Shown here one piece after another: positions 1 through 9,069 of a DNA stretch of 64,000 nucleotides (its first letter is position 1; each line of letters starts with the position of its first letter). Both the position numbers and the translations under genes were made by a program. Origin of the DNA: Anaerolineaceae bacterium (GTDB lineage: Bacteria; Chloroflexota; Anaerolineae; Aggregatilineales; Phototrophicaceae). The stretch is taken from contig JACKCF010000007.1 of assembly GCA_020634165.1 (NCBI GenBank), positions 56,280 to 120,279 on the forward strand, in the 5' to 3' direction. The notes under the pieces were generated by a model that was not told the DNA's origin, did no database searches, and worked only from the letters and a program-made list of their open reading frames with translations.

Positions 1-2265
1 TTTACGCTTCTGTGGGGCAGAGATACTTGTCGTTTCGGGCGGAGGTGTTTTTTCCCCGTTTACAGTCGATGGCAGATTAACCTGGGAAACCAAAATCGTT
101 TCTTTAGCTTTGCCCTGGTTCGCTGGCGTCTCAATCGGCCCGTTGATTGCTTCGCGATAATTGATACGCGGATGGAACATACTTTGCAGGATATCGACGA
201 AGATGTCTTCGATAACGTGCAGGTCGTTCAGCGTCAAGCCGGATTCATCCAACTGACCTTCTTCACGCTTGCTGTTGAAGATGCCTCGCACAATCTGGCT
301 GATCTGGCCCTTGCTTTCCGGCTTGGCACTGCGGACGGCGGCCTCACAGCTATCAGCCAACATAAGAATACCTGTCTCGCGGGTCTGTGGAACAGGTCCA
401 GGGTAAGTGAAATCGCCTTTGTCGAGCTGGCTTTCGTCACCACCAAGCTGGCGCAGTGCGCGCTGGTAAAACACGTAAACGGTCGTTGTTCCGTGATGCT
501 CACGGATAAAATCTCGGATACGTTGTGGCAGCCGTGCTTGTCTGGCAATCTCATCACCCTCGATGACGTGGTTGATGATTATGTCCGCACTGCGGGCAGG
601 ATCATTAAGCGTATCGTGGGGATTGCCAATATGCTCCTGCTGATTCTCTGTGAAGTACAGCGGGTTGGACATCTTGCCAATATCGTGATAAAGCGCAGCG
701 ACATGCGTTAGCTGAGAATCGGCCCCGATGGCGCTCGCCGCCTGTTCGGCTAAATTAGCAACTTGCAGGGAATGTTGGTACGTCCCTGGGGCTTCTCGCA
801 ACAGGCGCTGTAACAAGGGTTTGTTCGGTTGGCTCAGATCAAGCAGTCTCAGGGCGGTCGGCAGGTTGAACAGCGTCGTGACCACATACATGACGGCAAT
901 GGCTGTTGCGGGTGCCAATAACGCTCCGCTGATGAACGAGAGAACCAGGCGAATGAGGACGACGCTCATATCAGTGGCCGTTGCAGTGGCCAGAGAGAAC
1001 ATCGTAATGATGCCCACATTGACGAGGCCAACCAATGCGCCGGACATAAAGAACGAATTCAATCGACCCGGATTGCGTAAACTCAGGGCACCGGCAAGGC
1101 TACCAGCGGCTACCAGAACCGTGATCTCAAGCGAATTGTTCATGGCTAGCCCAACGAGCAGACTCATAGAAAGACTGGCCGCGATGGCGATGTGGGTATC
1201 CGCGATGGCCACATAGATTAAGGCGAGTGCAGCCACAGGGAACAGGTAAATATCACCGCCAATGCCAAGTAACCGTGTTGCCAGAAGCATCAGCAGGAAG
1301 ATGACAACGTACATAGCTAGGCGGAGGAGTTGCGTATCTTGAAGTAATTCTGGCGTAAATCGTGAGAAGTAAAGTGTCGCTAATACTATAACAATGATCG
1401 TCGCCAGCATGGCCCGCAAAATATCCATCATGCGACGATCTTGTGTGCGCAGCAGCCCCAACTTGGATAACGCTTCATAATCCGCTTTGGAAATTGTGCT
1501 GCCTGCTTCAACGATCCTCTCACCTGTCACAAAGCTGCGTGGAACGGGTGAAACGGCAGCCGCTGCCGCATCACGTGCTTCTTCAGTCGCTTCCAGGTTG
1601 ACTACACGATTGGCGGTGATTAAATCCTCGACGATGGCCACAATGACGCGACGTTCATTGGCATTAAAGCGCACCGCGACCTGTGTGGGTAACTGCTCCC
1701 GAATGGCGTCGATTTCATCTTCACGCACAGAGCGCATCACGCGCGGTAAAACAGCAAGGACTTCATTTTCGATGTCGGTCCACGTTTCATCGTCAAAACG
1801 TAAAATCGACTCGCTGATACTCTCGTCCAGATCAAGCGCCTGAATCGCCGCGATGTCTGTGATTTTTTGCTCGGTAGTATCGTAGGTGGCTCGCCGGACG
1901 TTGCGCATGAACGTCAGGATACTGCTGGCCAACTCAGTCTGTTGTTGGACGCGCTCAGGATCGGGCGGTGAGAGAATCGGCTCAACGCTATCGCGTGCTC
2001 GCTGACGCTCAATTTCCGTCAGAATATCGCTGGTGAAGGTCACATTGGTTGACGCGACAATGTCCCTGGGGGCAACGGCACCCTCTTCGAGAGATGCGAC
2101 GCTGTTTAATCCAGGCAGAAAACTATCGGCGGCGATGATGAAAGCCGTGCTCAACCAGAACCCAAGCACAGCCAGTGAAATCGCAGTCCGCTGGAGCGTC
2201 AGACGGGTGCGCTCTGGGGAGAAGTTGTATCGTGCTTCCAAGAATTCTGTTAGCCGGTCAATCAT
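1..2265 (-). CDS. 7TM-HD family phosphodiesterase, PgpH/YqfF-like (C-terminus cut by window edge)
   Basis: About 755 residues are visible from an ATG at 2263-2265; the frame is still open at base 1, so the C-terminal tail is missing. Order of parts: one N-terminal membrane segment (about residues 22-42), a long extracytoplasmic 7TMR-HDED-type region (about 45-255), a block of hydrophobic helices (about 275-470), then a cytoplasmic HD domain starting near 490 with the YQHSLQVA histidine, the YHDIGK His-Asp pair near 527 and the EHHGT histidines near 588. The visible tail is polar and lysine/proline-rich. In Firmicutes this family hydrolyses cyclic di-AMP; that substrate is an inference here. 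It starts 13 bp after the stop of yqeY on the same strand, so the two are probably cotranscribed. Confidence 0.9.
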   Translation of the reverse strand, partial: MIDRLTEFLEARYNFSPERTRLTLQRTAISLAVLGFWLSTAFIIAADSFLPGLNSVASLEEGAVAPRDIVASTNVTFTSDILTEIERQRARDSVEPILSPPDPERVQQQTELASSILTFMRNVRRATYDTTEQKITDIAAIQALDLDESISESILRFDDETWTDIENEVLAVLPRVMRSVREDEIDAIREQLPTQVAVRFNANERRVIVAIVEDLITANRVVNLEATEEARDAAAAAVSPVPRSFVTGERIVEAGSTISKADYEALSKLGLLRTQDRRMMDILRAMLATIIVIVLATLYFSRFTPELLQDTQLLRLAMYVVIFLLMLLATRLLGIGGDIYLFPVAALALIYVAIADTHIAIAASLSMSLLVGLAMNNSLEITVLVAAGSLAGALSLRNPGRLNSFFMSGALVGLVNVGIITMFSLATATATDMSVVLIRLVLSFISGALLAPATAIAVMYVVTTLFNLPTALRLLDLSQPNKPLLQRLLREAPGTYQHSLQVANLAEQAASAIGADSQLTHVAALYHDIGKMSNPLYFTENQQEHIGNPHDTLNDPARSADIIINHVIEGDEIARQARLPQRIRDFIREHHGTTTVYVFYQRALRQLGGDESQLDKGDFTYPGPVPQTRETGILMLADSCEAAVRSAKPESKGQISQIVRGIFNSKREEGQLDESGLTLNDLHVIEDIFVDILQSMFHPRINYREAINGPIETPANQGKAKETILVSQVNLPSTVNGEKTPPPETTSISAPQKRK

Positions 2266-2278
2266 AGAGCCTGCTTAA

Positions 2279-2737
2279 TCACTGGCTGCTCAGTAGCTCA
2301 CGAACGATAGTACTCACCAGTTTGCCGTCAGCGCGGCCCTTGGTCTGGGGTGCAAGCATACCCATGACTTTGCCCATCTCTTTAGGAGAACTGGCCCCAG
2401 TTTTGGCGATTGCATCGCGAGCCATAGCTTCGATTTCTTCCTGAGATAGCTGGGCAGGCAGGAATTCAATAATGATGTCAAGCTCTGCTTCTTCAGCAGC
2501 GGCCTGCTCGTTGCGCCCTGCCGAGTTTAGCTCATCGATGCTCTCACGGCGCTTTTTCGCCTCTTTCTGCAAAATATCGACGACATCTTCGTCGCTGAGT
2601 TCCCGGCGCTCGTCGACTTCCACCTGCTTGATGGCACTTTGCAGCAAGCGAATGGTATTGCGGCGCTCAGTGTCTTTATTTTTCATCGCCTCTTTCAAGG
2701 CGCTCATTAGTTGATCTTTTGGGCTTTCGGCCATCAT
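2279..2737 (-). CDS. yqeY: GatB/YqeY domain protein
   Basis: A soluble helical protein of 152 residues resembling the GatB/YqeY tail domain of tRNA-dependent amidotransferases. Conserved features visible are the start SPKDQLMSALKEAMKNKD, the RRNTIRLLQSAIKQ helix, and the C-terminal GKVMGMLAPQTKGRADGK segment. An open frame continues 8 codons upstream, but GAGG lies 6 bases before the ATG at 2737 (followed directly by a second ATG), so I start there. The free-standing form may aid tRNA amidation or be a general tRNA-binding accessory; its role is not settled. It lies between mtaB upstream and the 7TM-HD gene downstream. Confidence 0.9.
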   Translation of the reverse strand: MMAESPKDQLMSALKEAMKNKDTERRNTIRLLQSAIKQVEVDERRELSDEDVVDILQKEAKKRRESIDELNSAGRNEQAAAEEAELDIIIEFLPAQLSQEEIEAMARDAIAKTGASSPKEMGKVMGMLAPQTKGRADGKLVSTIVRELLSSQ

Positions 2738-2777
2738 GCAAATCCTCAGAGAGTGGACCAAATCCGAATTGCAGCCC

Positions 2778-4064
2778 CTATTCTATCACAGGAGTTGCTC
2801 TGACAGTGTCGTTACATACCTCATCGATTCTGGCTAGGGTAATGTGGTTGTCCAATGGTCGCGGCAGCACCGCCTGTACTCGGATGTAGTTGTGGGTATA
2901 TCCCACGTTCATAAAGCCTGCATCACTTGCCCCTGTCACCTGTTCCCAAAGCACAGGCAGTTCCCGCCCGATAAAACGGCTGGCGAATTTGGCCTCTGTC
3001 AATTGGGCAAGTTCCAACAGCCTGTGACTGCGGTCTTTCTTCTTGGTATTGCGAACCTGGCCCTTCATCCGGCTTGCCGGGGTTCCGGGGCGGGTGCTGT
3101 AGCGGAAAACGTGCAGTCCCGCGAAATCCATCTCTTTGATGAATGCCGCGCTCTGCTCAAATTCTTCGTCTGTCTCCCCAGGAAAGCCAACAATGACATC
3201 AGATGTTAATCGCAGGTCTGGAATATGCGCGCGGGCATCAGCCACAATGGCCCGGAATGCATCCTGGTTGGTGTTGCGTCGCATGCGCCTGAGCGTTGCG
3301 TCGCAGCCGCTCTGCAAGGGCAGGTGCAGATGTGGACATAATCTTTCATTAGCCCACAACTCAAAAAACCCTGGGCTGATATCCCAAGGCTCCAAAGAGG
3401 ACAGCCGAATACGCGGTATGTCCGTCTGCTCTAGAATCGTCTCTACAAGGTGCTTTAGCCCATCTCGGTCGCCGAAGTCGTACCCATAACTGCCCAGATG
3501 CACACCTGTTAACACAACTTCCTGATAGCCCATATCTTCCAGATAGTGGATTTCAGCGATGATCTCGGCAATAGGTTGGCTTTGGCCTTCTCCACGGGCG
3601 ACAGTGGTAATGCAGAAGGTGCAGGAATTGTCGCAGCCATCCTGTACCTTTACGAACGCTCTTGTGCGACGGCTGGCACCTGGATGTAACTCACTGCGCT
3701 CAATCGGCTCTCTATCGAACTCAGGCACCGCTTCGCCAGTAATCAGCGGTACGATGTCCATCTTGCGACCGTTATCCACAACCTGGGTAACACCTGGCAG
3801 CACAGCGATATCATTCGGTGCAATCTGTGCATGACATCCGGTAACGGTGATATTGGCACTTTTATTGGTGCGATGTATGCCGCGAATCATTTGTCGGCTG
3901 CTACGTACAGCTTCATTGGTGACAGCACACGTATTGATGATGACTTCGTCCGCCAGTTCAGGATCATCCACAATTTCGTGGCCCTGCTGTTGGAATTGGC
4001 GCGCCAAGGTGTCGATCTCGCTCTGATTGAGCCGACAGCCCAGCATTCTCAAATGAACTTTCAT
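2778..4064 (-). CDS. mtaB: tRNA t6A37 methylthiotransferase MtaB
   Basis: A 428-residue radical-SAM methylthiotransferase that converts t6A37 to ms2t6A37 in tRNAs reading ANN codons. The N-terminal UPF0004 domain carries its three cluster cysteines (LGCRLNQ, INTCAVT, VTGCHAQ). The radical-SAM core has CDNSCTFC, with the CxxxCxxC spacing, near residue 145. A short TRAM-like tail follows. The LGCRLNQ opening is typical of MtaB rather than MiaB, which usually has GCQMN. Length matches the family. There is no strong ribosome-binding site. It sits 44 bp downstream of a membrane-anchored protein gene and 16 bp upstream of the yqeY ORF region, in one minus-strand run. Confidence 0.94.
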   Translation of the reverse strand: MKVHLRMLGCRLNQSEIDTLARQFQQQGHEIVDDPELADEVIINTCAVTNEAVRSSRQMIRGIHRTNKSANITVTGCHAQIAPNDIAVLPGVTQVVDNGRKMDIVPLITGEAVPEFDREPIERSELHPGASRRTRAFVKVQDGCDNSCTFCITTVARGEGQSQPIAEIIAEIHYLEDMGYQEVVLTGVHLGSYGYDFGDRDGLKHLVETILEQTDIPRIRLSSLEPWDISPGFFELWANERLCPHLHLPLQSGCDATLRRMRRNTNQDAFRAIVADARAHIPDLRLTSDVIVGFPGETDEEFEQSAAFIKEMDFAGLHVFRYSTRPGTPASRMKGQVRNTKKKDRSHRLLELAQLTEAKFASRFIGRELPVLWEQVTGASDAGFMNVGYTHNYIRVQAVLPRPLDNHITLARIDEVCNDTVRATPVIE

Positions 4065-4108
4065 AAGCGGTTGATATGGCCTGTACTAGGAAACCAGCAG
4101 ATAGGAAA

Positions 4109-5002
4109 TTATGCACCATTACCAAACAGCACACGTGGACTAAATACCACAAAATCATCGAATTCGACCACAGTTCCTGGGTAGCGATTGGTGTTGACAA
4201 CAACGCCTAGTTTCCCCGTTGATGCCAGCCCAGGTACCTGCCAGACCGTCGATTCTTCACCCTGGCAGTCGGATGCACTGCCAGTAGGTTGTTCGCCGTC
4301 ACGTGGCAGGCACAATATTACCTGTTCGCCATTGATAAAGAACTGGAATGTATCGCCTTCGCCAACCACGCGAATGCGATTCGCCACATTTAGCCCTTCA
4401 TTGACTAATCCATCACTATAATGCCATACGGTCGCACGAACGGCTTGGCCTGTGTCGTCGGTGTTCCACAGTGAATAGTAGCCATCATTGCTGATTAGGA
4501 AAATGCCGTAGCTGGTGGGTGTGCTGCTTGCCGCGGGGAAAATGAACCTGAGTAGGGGCAGCGTGCCGGAATCAGCTAACTCACACAGAATAGCCAGCGG
4601 CATGTTGCATGAAGTCGCGGGTTCCTGTAGCCGGAAGACGATGCCAAAGCCTTCGTTTTGTTCACTACCACCGACTGCTATTGCCGTCACTGTCGCATCA
4701 AAATTCCCGAAGCTGGGCGCAGCCGCTGAATAAATCGTGGCGCTGCTATCCACACTGATGCGCATGACGCCGTCCTCAATGACCTTTTCTTCCTGGCCAC
4801 CGGACTGTTGCCATTCGTCCTCAAACCCATCGAATCCGGCGGCATAGAGCAATTCCCCAGGCGCACCTGTCAAAATAGTCACCTGTGAGCGATTGGCGGC
4901 ATACCATCTGTCAACGGCAAAAAGCGCCACAATCAATATGGCAAGCAGAATAACTTTGAGAAGCCAATTTCTAGAACGAGAACGGTTTGTCTGATCAACC
5001 AT
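4109..5002 (-). CDS. membrane-anchored beta-sandwich (LamG/DUF1080-like) protein
   Basis: 297 residues. A basic N-terminus (NRSRSRNW) is followed by a single membrane helix at about residues 14-31; the rest is predicted outside the membrane. The soluble part looks like a concanavalin-type sandwich: the opening DGFEDEWQQSGG, the middle NEGFGIVFR and GYYSLWN, and the closing NRIRVVGEGDTFQFFINGEQV and GKLGVVVNTN segments are typical of carbohydrate-binding or DUF1080-like domains. No catalytic residues can be assigned. AGGG lies 6 bases before the ATG. The neighbour upstream on the same strand is a secreted TPR protein, so the two may share an envelope role; no substrate is evident. Confidence 0.72.
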   Translation of the reverse strand: MVDQTNRSRSRNWLLKVILLAILIVALFAVDRWYAANRSQVTILTGAPGELLYAAGFDGFEDEWQQSGGQEEKVIEDGVMRISVDSSATIYSAAAPSFGNFDATVTAIAVGGSEQNEGFGIVFRLQEPATSCNMPLAILCELADSGTLPLLRFIFPAASSTPTSYGIFLISNDGYYSLWNTDDTGQAVRATVWHYSDGLVNEGLNVANRIRVVGEGDTFQFFINGEQVILCLPRDGEQPTGSASDCQGEESTVWQVPGLASTGKLGVVVNTNRYPGTVVEFDDFVVFSPRVLFGNGA

Positions 5003-5077
5003 GATTTGCCCTGTCTATATGTGCCACCAAGGCAGGCTGATTCTAGCAAAGTTCGCCTTATTGTGAAGCGTAGACGG

Positions 5078-6367
5078 TCAATCAGTGGGAATACCCAGAA
5101 TGGATGCCGCAATTTCAGAATAGGGCGTATCGCTATCAGCAACCGTTGTCAGCAGGGCAGAGGCCTGTGTCAGTTGTCCAGTTCTTAAATAGGCTTGGGC
5201 AGCAATCATGGCGACTCGCTCATCATCTGGTGCATTCGCAAGGGCGGCCTCTATGAGCGTTATGCCACCCTCAATGCGTCCAAGTTCCACCAACGCCCAT
5301 CCGTAGACCGCTCTCAGCCATTGGTCATCTGGTTTATCCTCGACCAGCCGACTCAAACTGGTCAATGCCGTTTCGCTGATGCCTAGCCCTGGTATGTAAA
5401 TCGAGTCCGACTCGCTGTTTGCTATCTCTGTGCCATCCTGGTCAATACTGCCTGCGAGCAGTTGGCTCAGGAACTCGGCATCTTCGGCACTATCGGTGCT
5501 CCCCAAACCCTGATACGTGAGATTCAGTTCATGGTAAAGAACAGGATTGGTTGGTTCCAGGATGACAGCTTGCAAAAGTGCTGCCAAACTCGCTTCATAA
5601 TCGCGATTGATGCGCCTCTCTAACCCTGCAATCATGCGGATACTGCTGCTTTCTGGTGCCAGTTCGATCGCTTCGCGTAGTCGCTCTGTACTGTCTTTGC
5701 CCTGCATCGCGCGCATCAGCGCGGTGTAGGCTAAAGCATCTGGGAACGGCGCGTATTGTTCAGCCGCATACTGGAAGGCGTACTCGGCTAAAGGCCACAG
5801 GCGGCGATCTGCATACAGCGCGGCAACCTCACTAACGATATATACCGGGTCCCGACCACTATTGAGGACCGAATAGAGGTCCTGCATGGTACGGCCATAG
5901 GTATCATGCAGCAGCAGCTCCTGCGTATACGGAATAGCTGCTTCCGGTTGGATCGGCGCGAGGATCAGTGCAGTGTAGTAAATAGCCCAATTGTTAGTGG
6001 GGTCCATCTGCTGGATTTGCCCCAGGCTGGCCAGTGCGGTATCAAACATCTGCCCATTAATGTATGCCAGCGTCAGTCGTTGCAGAAGGTCAACAGTGGG
6101 TTCAATGCTAACTGACCGCTCCCAATAGGAAACCGCGTATTCGATTTGACCAGCCCGTTCCCATAAATCTCCCATATCACGCAGACGACTAGCAGTCCAA
6201 CCCGCTGATGCAGCCTGTGACTCTAACTTGTATATCTGCTGGAAAATAGTGTAGGGGGAAGTTAAATCTTCCTGCGCTGAGGATGGGACCAGAAAGCCTA
6301 TGCCGAGCAGTACGTATGTGAAGACAAGGATACGAATGAACAATCTGGGTGAGCTAGCAGCCGTCAC
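5078..6367 (-). CDS. secreted/periplasmic TPR-repeat protein
   Basis: 429 residues from a GTG start. Residues 1-31 form a Sec signal (hydrophobic core around FIRILVFTYVLLGIGF, then PSSAQ), so the protein is exported. The rest is alpha-helical with TPR-type repeats: recognisable units include the WERAGQIEYAVSYWERSVSIEP unit near 70, DTALASLGQIQQMDP near 115, YEASLAALLQAVILEPTNP near 265, and a last unit near 390 (RTGQLTQASALLTTVA). These normally mediate protein-protein contacts. No catalytic domain is fused. It is 75 bp upstream of the LamG-like membrane protein and 32 bp downstream of a response regulator on the same strand. Confidence 0.8.
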   Translation of the reverse strand: MTAASSPRLFIRILVFTYVLLGIGFLVPSSAQEDLTSPYTIFQQIYKLESQAASAGWTASRLRDMGDLWERAGQIEYAVSYWERSVSIEPTVDLLQRLTLAYINGQMFDTALASLGQIQQMDPTNNWAIYYTALILAPIQPEAAIPYTQELLLHDTYGRTMQDLYSVLNSGRDPVYIVSEVAALYADRRLWPLAEYAFQYAAEQYAPFPDALAYTALMRAMQGKDSTERLREAIELAPESSSIRMIAGLERRINRDYEASLAALLQAVILEPTNPVLYHELNLTYQGLGSTDSAEDAEFLSQLLAGSIDQDGTEIANSESDSIYIPGLGISETALTSLSRLVEDKPDDQWLRAVYGWALVELGRIEGGITLIEAALANAPDDERVAMIAAQAYLRTGQLTQASALLTTVADSDTPYSEIAASILGIPTD

Positions 6368-6399
6368 AATGCCTAACTCTGGTTGATGTGCGCGATCAC

Positions 6400-7041
6400 C
6401 TATGCGCTCAGGACTTCGTGAACCGTTTGTTCAAGTTGAGCAGGGGTGACTGGCTTGATCAGATAGCTATGAATATTCTGTAGTTTACCGATGACACGAT
6501 TAGCAGCATCACCGTATGCTGTCACGACAACGATCTTAGGCAGGGGTACATTGTTAGCTTCATATAGGGCCTTGAGTTCTTCAATGATTTTCCAGCCCGT
6601 TGTATCTGGCAGACCAAGGTCCATGAACAACAGTCCCGGCATACCTTCACGGATCATCTGCATGCCTGTTTTGCCATTGGTCGCGATGTGAGCACTAAAA
6701 CCCATCTTGTGCAACGTCGCCTGCATGACTTCTGCCAATTCGAGGGTATCTTCTATAATCAGAACCTGGTTCAAAGCTTCTTCCTGTTTTCTATAGTCTG
6801 CCAAAGAAGACTCACTCATACGGCCGTCATCATGTGTATGTGCTGCATCTTGATGATTTGCATTATGATCCCGACCTTCAGGATTGAGGACCAGTGCATT
6901 GAATATACCTGTTTCACTGGTCGACAAATGACCCTCTACAGACAGCTTATCATTAATTTGGAACATTGGCGAGCTTTCCGATACATTATCCTCGCCTTCT
7001 CCGAATTCCGTGCGGATGCCAATCATCTCTATTGTTGGCAT
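6400..7041 (-). CDS. response regulator, receiver domain with long N-terminal extension
   Basis: 213 residues. The C-terminal part (92-211) is a complete receiver domain: IIEDT gives the acidic pair near 97-98, D141 in LLFMDLGLP is the phosphorylation site, VVVTAYGD supplies the conserved Thr, and YLIKPVT the Lys. There is no output domain. The first 90 residues are polar and contain a His/Asp-rich stretch (about 58-72: DHNANHQDAAHTHDD) that could bind a metal, though nothing proves it. GGAG sits 8 bases before the ATG. It is divergent from the unknown gene at 7208, with a 166 bp shared upstream region, and no kinase is adjacent. Confidence 0.86.
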   Translation of the reverse strand: MPTIEMIGIRTEFGEGEDNVSESSPMFQINDKLSVEGHLSTSETGIFNALVLNPEGRDHNANHQDAAHTHDDGRMSESSLADYRKQEEALNQVLIIEDTLELAEVMQATLHKMGFSAHIATNGKTGMQMIREGMPGLLFMDLGLPDTTGWKIIEELKALYEANNVPLPKIVVVTAYGDAANRVIGKLQNIHSYLIKPVTPAQLEQTVHEVLSA

Positions 7042-7207
7042 TATGATGTCTCCGTCTGCATATGTTACGGCAGATTAATTAACGACAATTTCATTTTACC
7101 ACATCATTATGAATGTGTCGTCAATTCTCTCTCAAGTTTGTTAAAATTTTGTGCACTTTTTCTCATGAAATGGGTTATATGCGCCAATATTGGCACAAAG
7201 TGAAATA

Positions 7208-7924
7208 ATGAACGTAATAAACTGTCAACCGGACATACAGACTGCTATCACCCTTGGTGAAGCCTTCGCATTTTCAGGTATCAATCTGATGGACGAGACC
7301 ATTGTCGTCGAAGCCTTACAGACCGACGAGCCTATTTATATCGAATATGACATTTTCGGCGAGCAATTGCAAAAAACAACGTCAGCAGAGTTTGTACATT
7401 TTGACGAACTTCAAGCACCTAAGGCACCCCAGTATACTTGTTGGCTGAATCATCCTTTGTTGCGGCAGCGTGGATTGAGAGAAGCAGATCGCGCCCAGGA
7501 TTGGGTACAACCGTTGACTATGATGGAAAAGATGGCCATCTTGCCTCATCTTGGTATGGCTCTACCCCCGATGCAGTTGCTGGGTCTGGCAGAGAGCCAT
7601 GTCCTCAGTGAATGCCAACTGAAACCCGATGTCTATCTCGTCTGTCGCCGACTTCGTTTTGCAATAGCTATGTCATCCATTCGTCATGACGCAGGTGGAT
7701 TGGCCTATGATTATGACACAGTGACGTGCCATGTGATGCACACAGTCAATTTTGACGAGATACCTTCGTATGAGGACATATTCCAGGCGCAGGGGTATCG
7801 TCATGTACAATCACCCGTAGATTGTCTAGTATTCAGGGATAGACTCTTTGTACTAGACAGCAAGGATGCAAAAGAAGGCCTGCCTTCGATGGGTTATCTC
7901 AATATCTGGTGGTTATTATCGTGA
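7208..7924 (+). CDS. unknown protein, first gene of the 7208-11054 operon
   Basis: 238 residues from the ATG at 7208; the frame extends to a TTG at 7190 but nothing supports it. I do not recognise the family. It is a soluble, slightly acidic protein with no signal peptide and no membrane helix, with several cysteines and histidines (CWLNH near 82, CHVMHT near 173). The stop TGA overlaps the GTG of the next gene in GTGA, so translation is probably coupled to the secreted beta-propeller protein. Codon use and composition look like the neighbours. Function is unknown. Confidence 0.7.
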   Translation: MNVINCQPDIQTAITLGEAFAFSGINLMDETIVVEALQTDEPIYIEYDIFGEQLQKTTSAEFVHFDELQAPKAPQYTCWLNHPLLRQRGLREADRAQDWVQPLTMMEKMAILPHLGMALPPMQLLGLAESHVLSECQLKPDVYLVCRRLRFAIAMSSIRHDAGGLAYDYDTVTCHVMHTVNFDEIPSYEDIFQAQGYRHVQSPVDCLVFRDRLFVLDSKDAKEGLPSMGYLNIWWLLS

Positions 7925-9069
7925 AACGGTGGCATTTCTTTCTAATCATTCTGCTTGCAATGAGTATAAGTTTTACAGCTCATGCACAGCAGGACATTGA
8001 ACAGCGCTGCCAGCAGGCGATACAGCCGCGCCCTGCGAGCTTTGAACCTGGCGGTATCATCTTAACGGCTTTTGATGGTGCCAGCCTGTGGGTTTACGAT
8101 ATTGACCAGGATACACGCTATCCTCTGCCGGAAACACGTCCATGCCTTGCAAATTGCCATCTGTCACCTGATGCCAGTTGGATCACTTATCTGAATGCAG
8201 ATACGGGCATTTTCAGCATGATGCGTCTCGATGGCACCCAACGCGCGCCTCTATCTGCTGGTGCCGCCTTCGATGTGCAGTGGTGGTCACAGGACCGCAT
8301 CCTCGTTTGGACGCCCGATCATCGTACCTATTTGCGCTCGCTGGACGATCTAGATGTTGAAGAATCACGCGAGTATCTTCCCGCAGAAGGCATACTGGCT
8401 ATACAACCGAATGGCTACTATGCTCTTGCGCTGCTAGCAGATAGCCAGGGACAGTTACGCCGGGCACTCATCAATCTTGCAGATGAGGAACAATCACCTG
8501 TATTCCTGGCACCAGATGTGCCGTACTTCAACGGAGCGACCTGGTCCTCATCGGGCAGTTATCTGGCATATGTCGGGCGTGGCGCTCTGGATACGTCGCT
8601 CGATGTTGCCGGCGCAGAGATTTATCTGATACAACCCGGTAGTGCGATTCCTCGCCAACTAACTTACTTCTCATCACAATATGGTGCCGTACGTATCGAT
8701 GGCTATGTGCCAAATAGTCTGAGCTGGTCCCCGGATAGCACACGTATTGCATTTTGGGTCATTGAGTTGATCGGGCCAGACTATGAAGCGAATACGGGCA
8801 CAGCGGAACTTCACGTTCTCGACATTAATACGGGCCAGATGGTTGCTTATTGTGGCTTTGTCACAAACGAGCATACGCCCAACCCGTCCCGTATTGTCTG
8901 GTCGCCAGATGGCAGCCACTTAGCATTGGCGGGTAATGTCCCTGGTGATGACAAGGGATATTTGTTGCTCGCGCTCAACCTGGAAACAGGTGTTTTCACC
9001 GAATTAAGTAACGGCATCTTTCCGGCACTGGGTCGGCCTGATGTCGTCGCATGGGGGAATAAGCCATGA
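7921..9069 (+). CDS. secreted WD40/TolB-like beta-propeller protein
   Basis: 382 residues from the GTG at 7921, chosen because it overlaps the preceding stop by four bases (an upstream GTG at 7909 is in frame). Residues 1-23 are a signal peptide (FFLIILLAMSISFTAHA, likely cut before QQD). The mature part has PD40-type propeller strands with the motif W(S/T)PDxxxLA: TWSSSGSYLAYVG near 200, SWSPDSTRIAFWV near 270 and VWSPDGSHLALAG near 325. Such repeats form a beta-propeller that binds partners or ligands. No enzyme signature is present. Its end overlaps the next gene by ATGA, so it is coupled to the membrane protein that follows. Confidence 0.8.
   Translation: MKRWHFFLIILLAMSISFTAHAQQDIEQRCQQAIQPRPASFEPGGIILTAFDGASLWVYDIDQDTRYPLPETRPCLANCHLSPDASWITYLNADTGIFSMMRLDGTQRAPLSAGAAFDVQWWSQDRILVWTPDHRTYLRSLDDLDVEESREYLPAEGILAIQPNGYYALALLADSQGQLRRALINLADEEQSPVFLAPDVPYFNGATWSSSGSYLAYVGRGALDTSLDVAGAEIYLIQPGSAIPRQLTYFSSQYGAVRIDGYVPNSLSWSPDSTRIAFWVIELIGPDYEANTGTAELHVLDINTGQMVAYCGFVTNEHTPNPSRIVWSPDGSHLALAGNVPGDDKGYLLLALNLETGVFTELSNGIFPALGRPDVVAWGNKP

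Noticed and set aside
172..2278. Plus-strand open frames opposite the 7TM-HD gene
   Set aside because: They are antisense shadows; the minus-strand protein has full domain signatures and the plus-strand products have none.
2844..3834. Plus-strand ORFs opposite mtaB
   Set aside because: Shadow frames of a well-supported radical-SAM gene.
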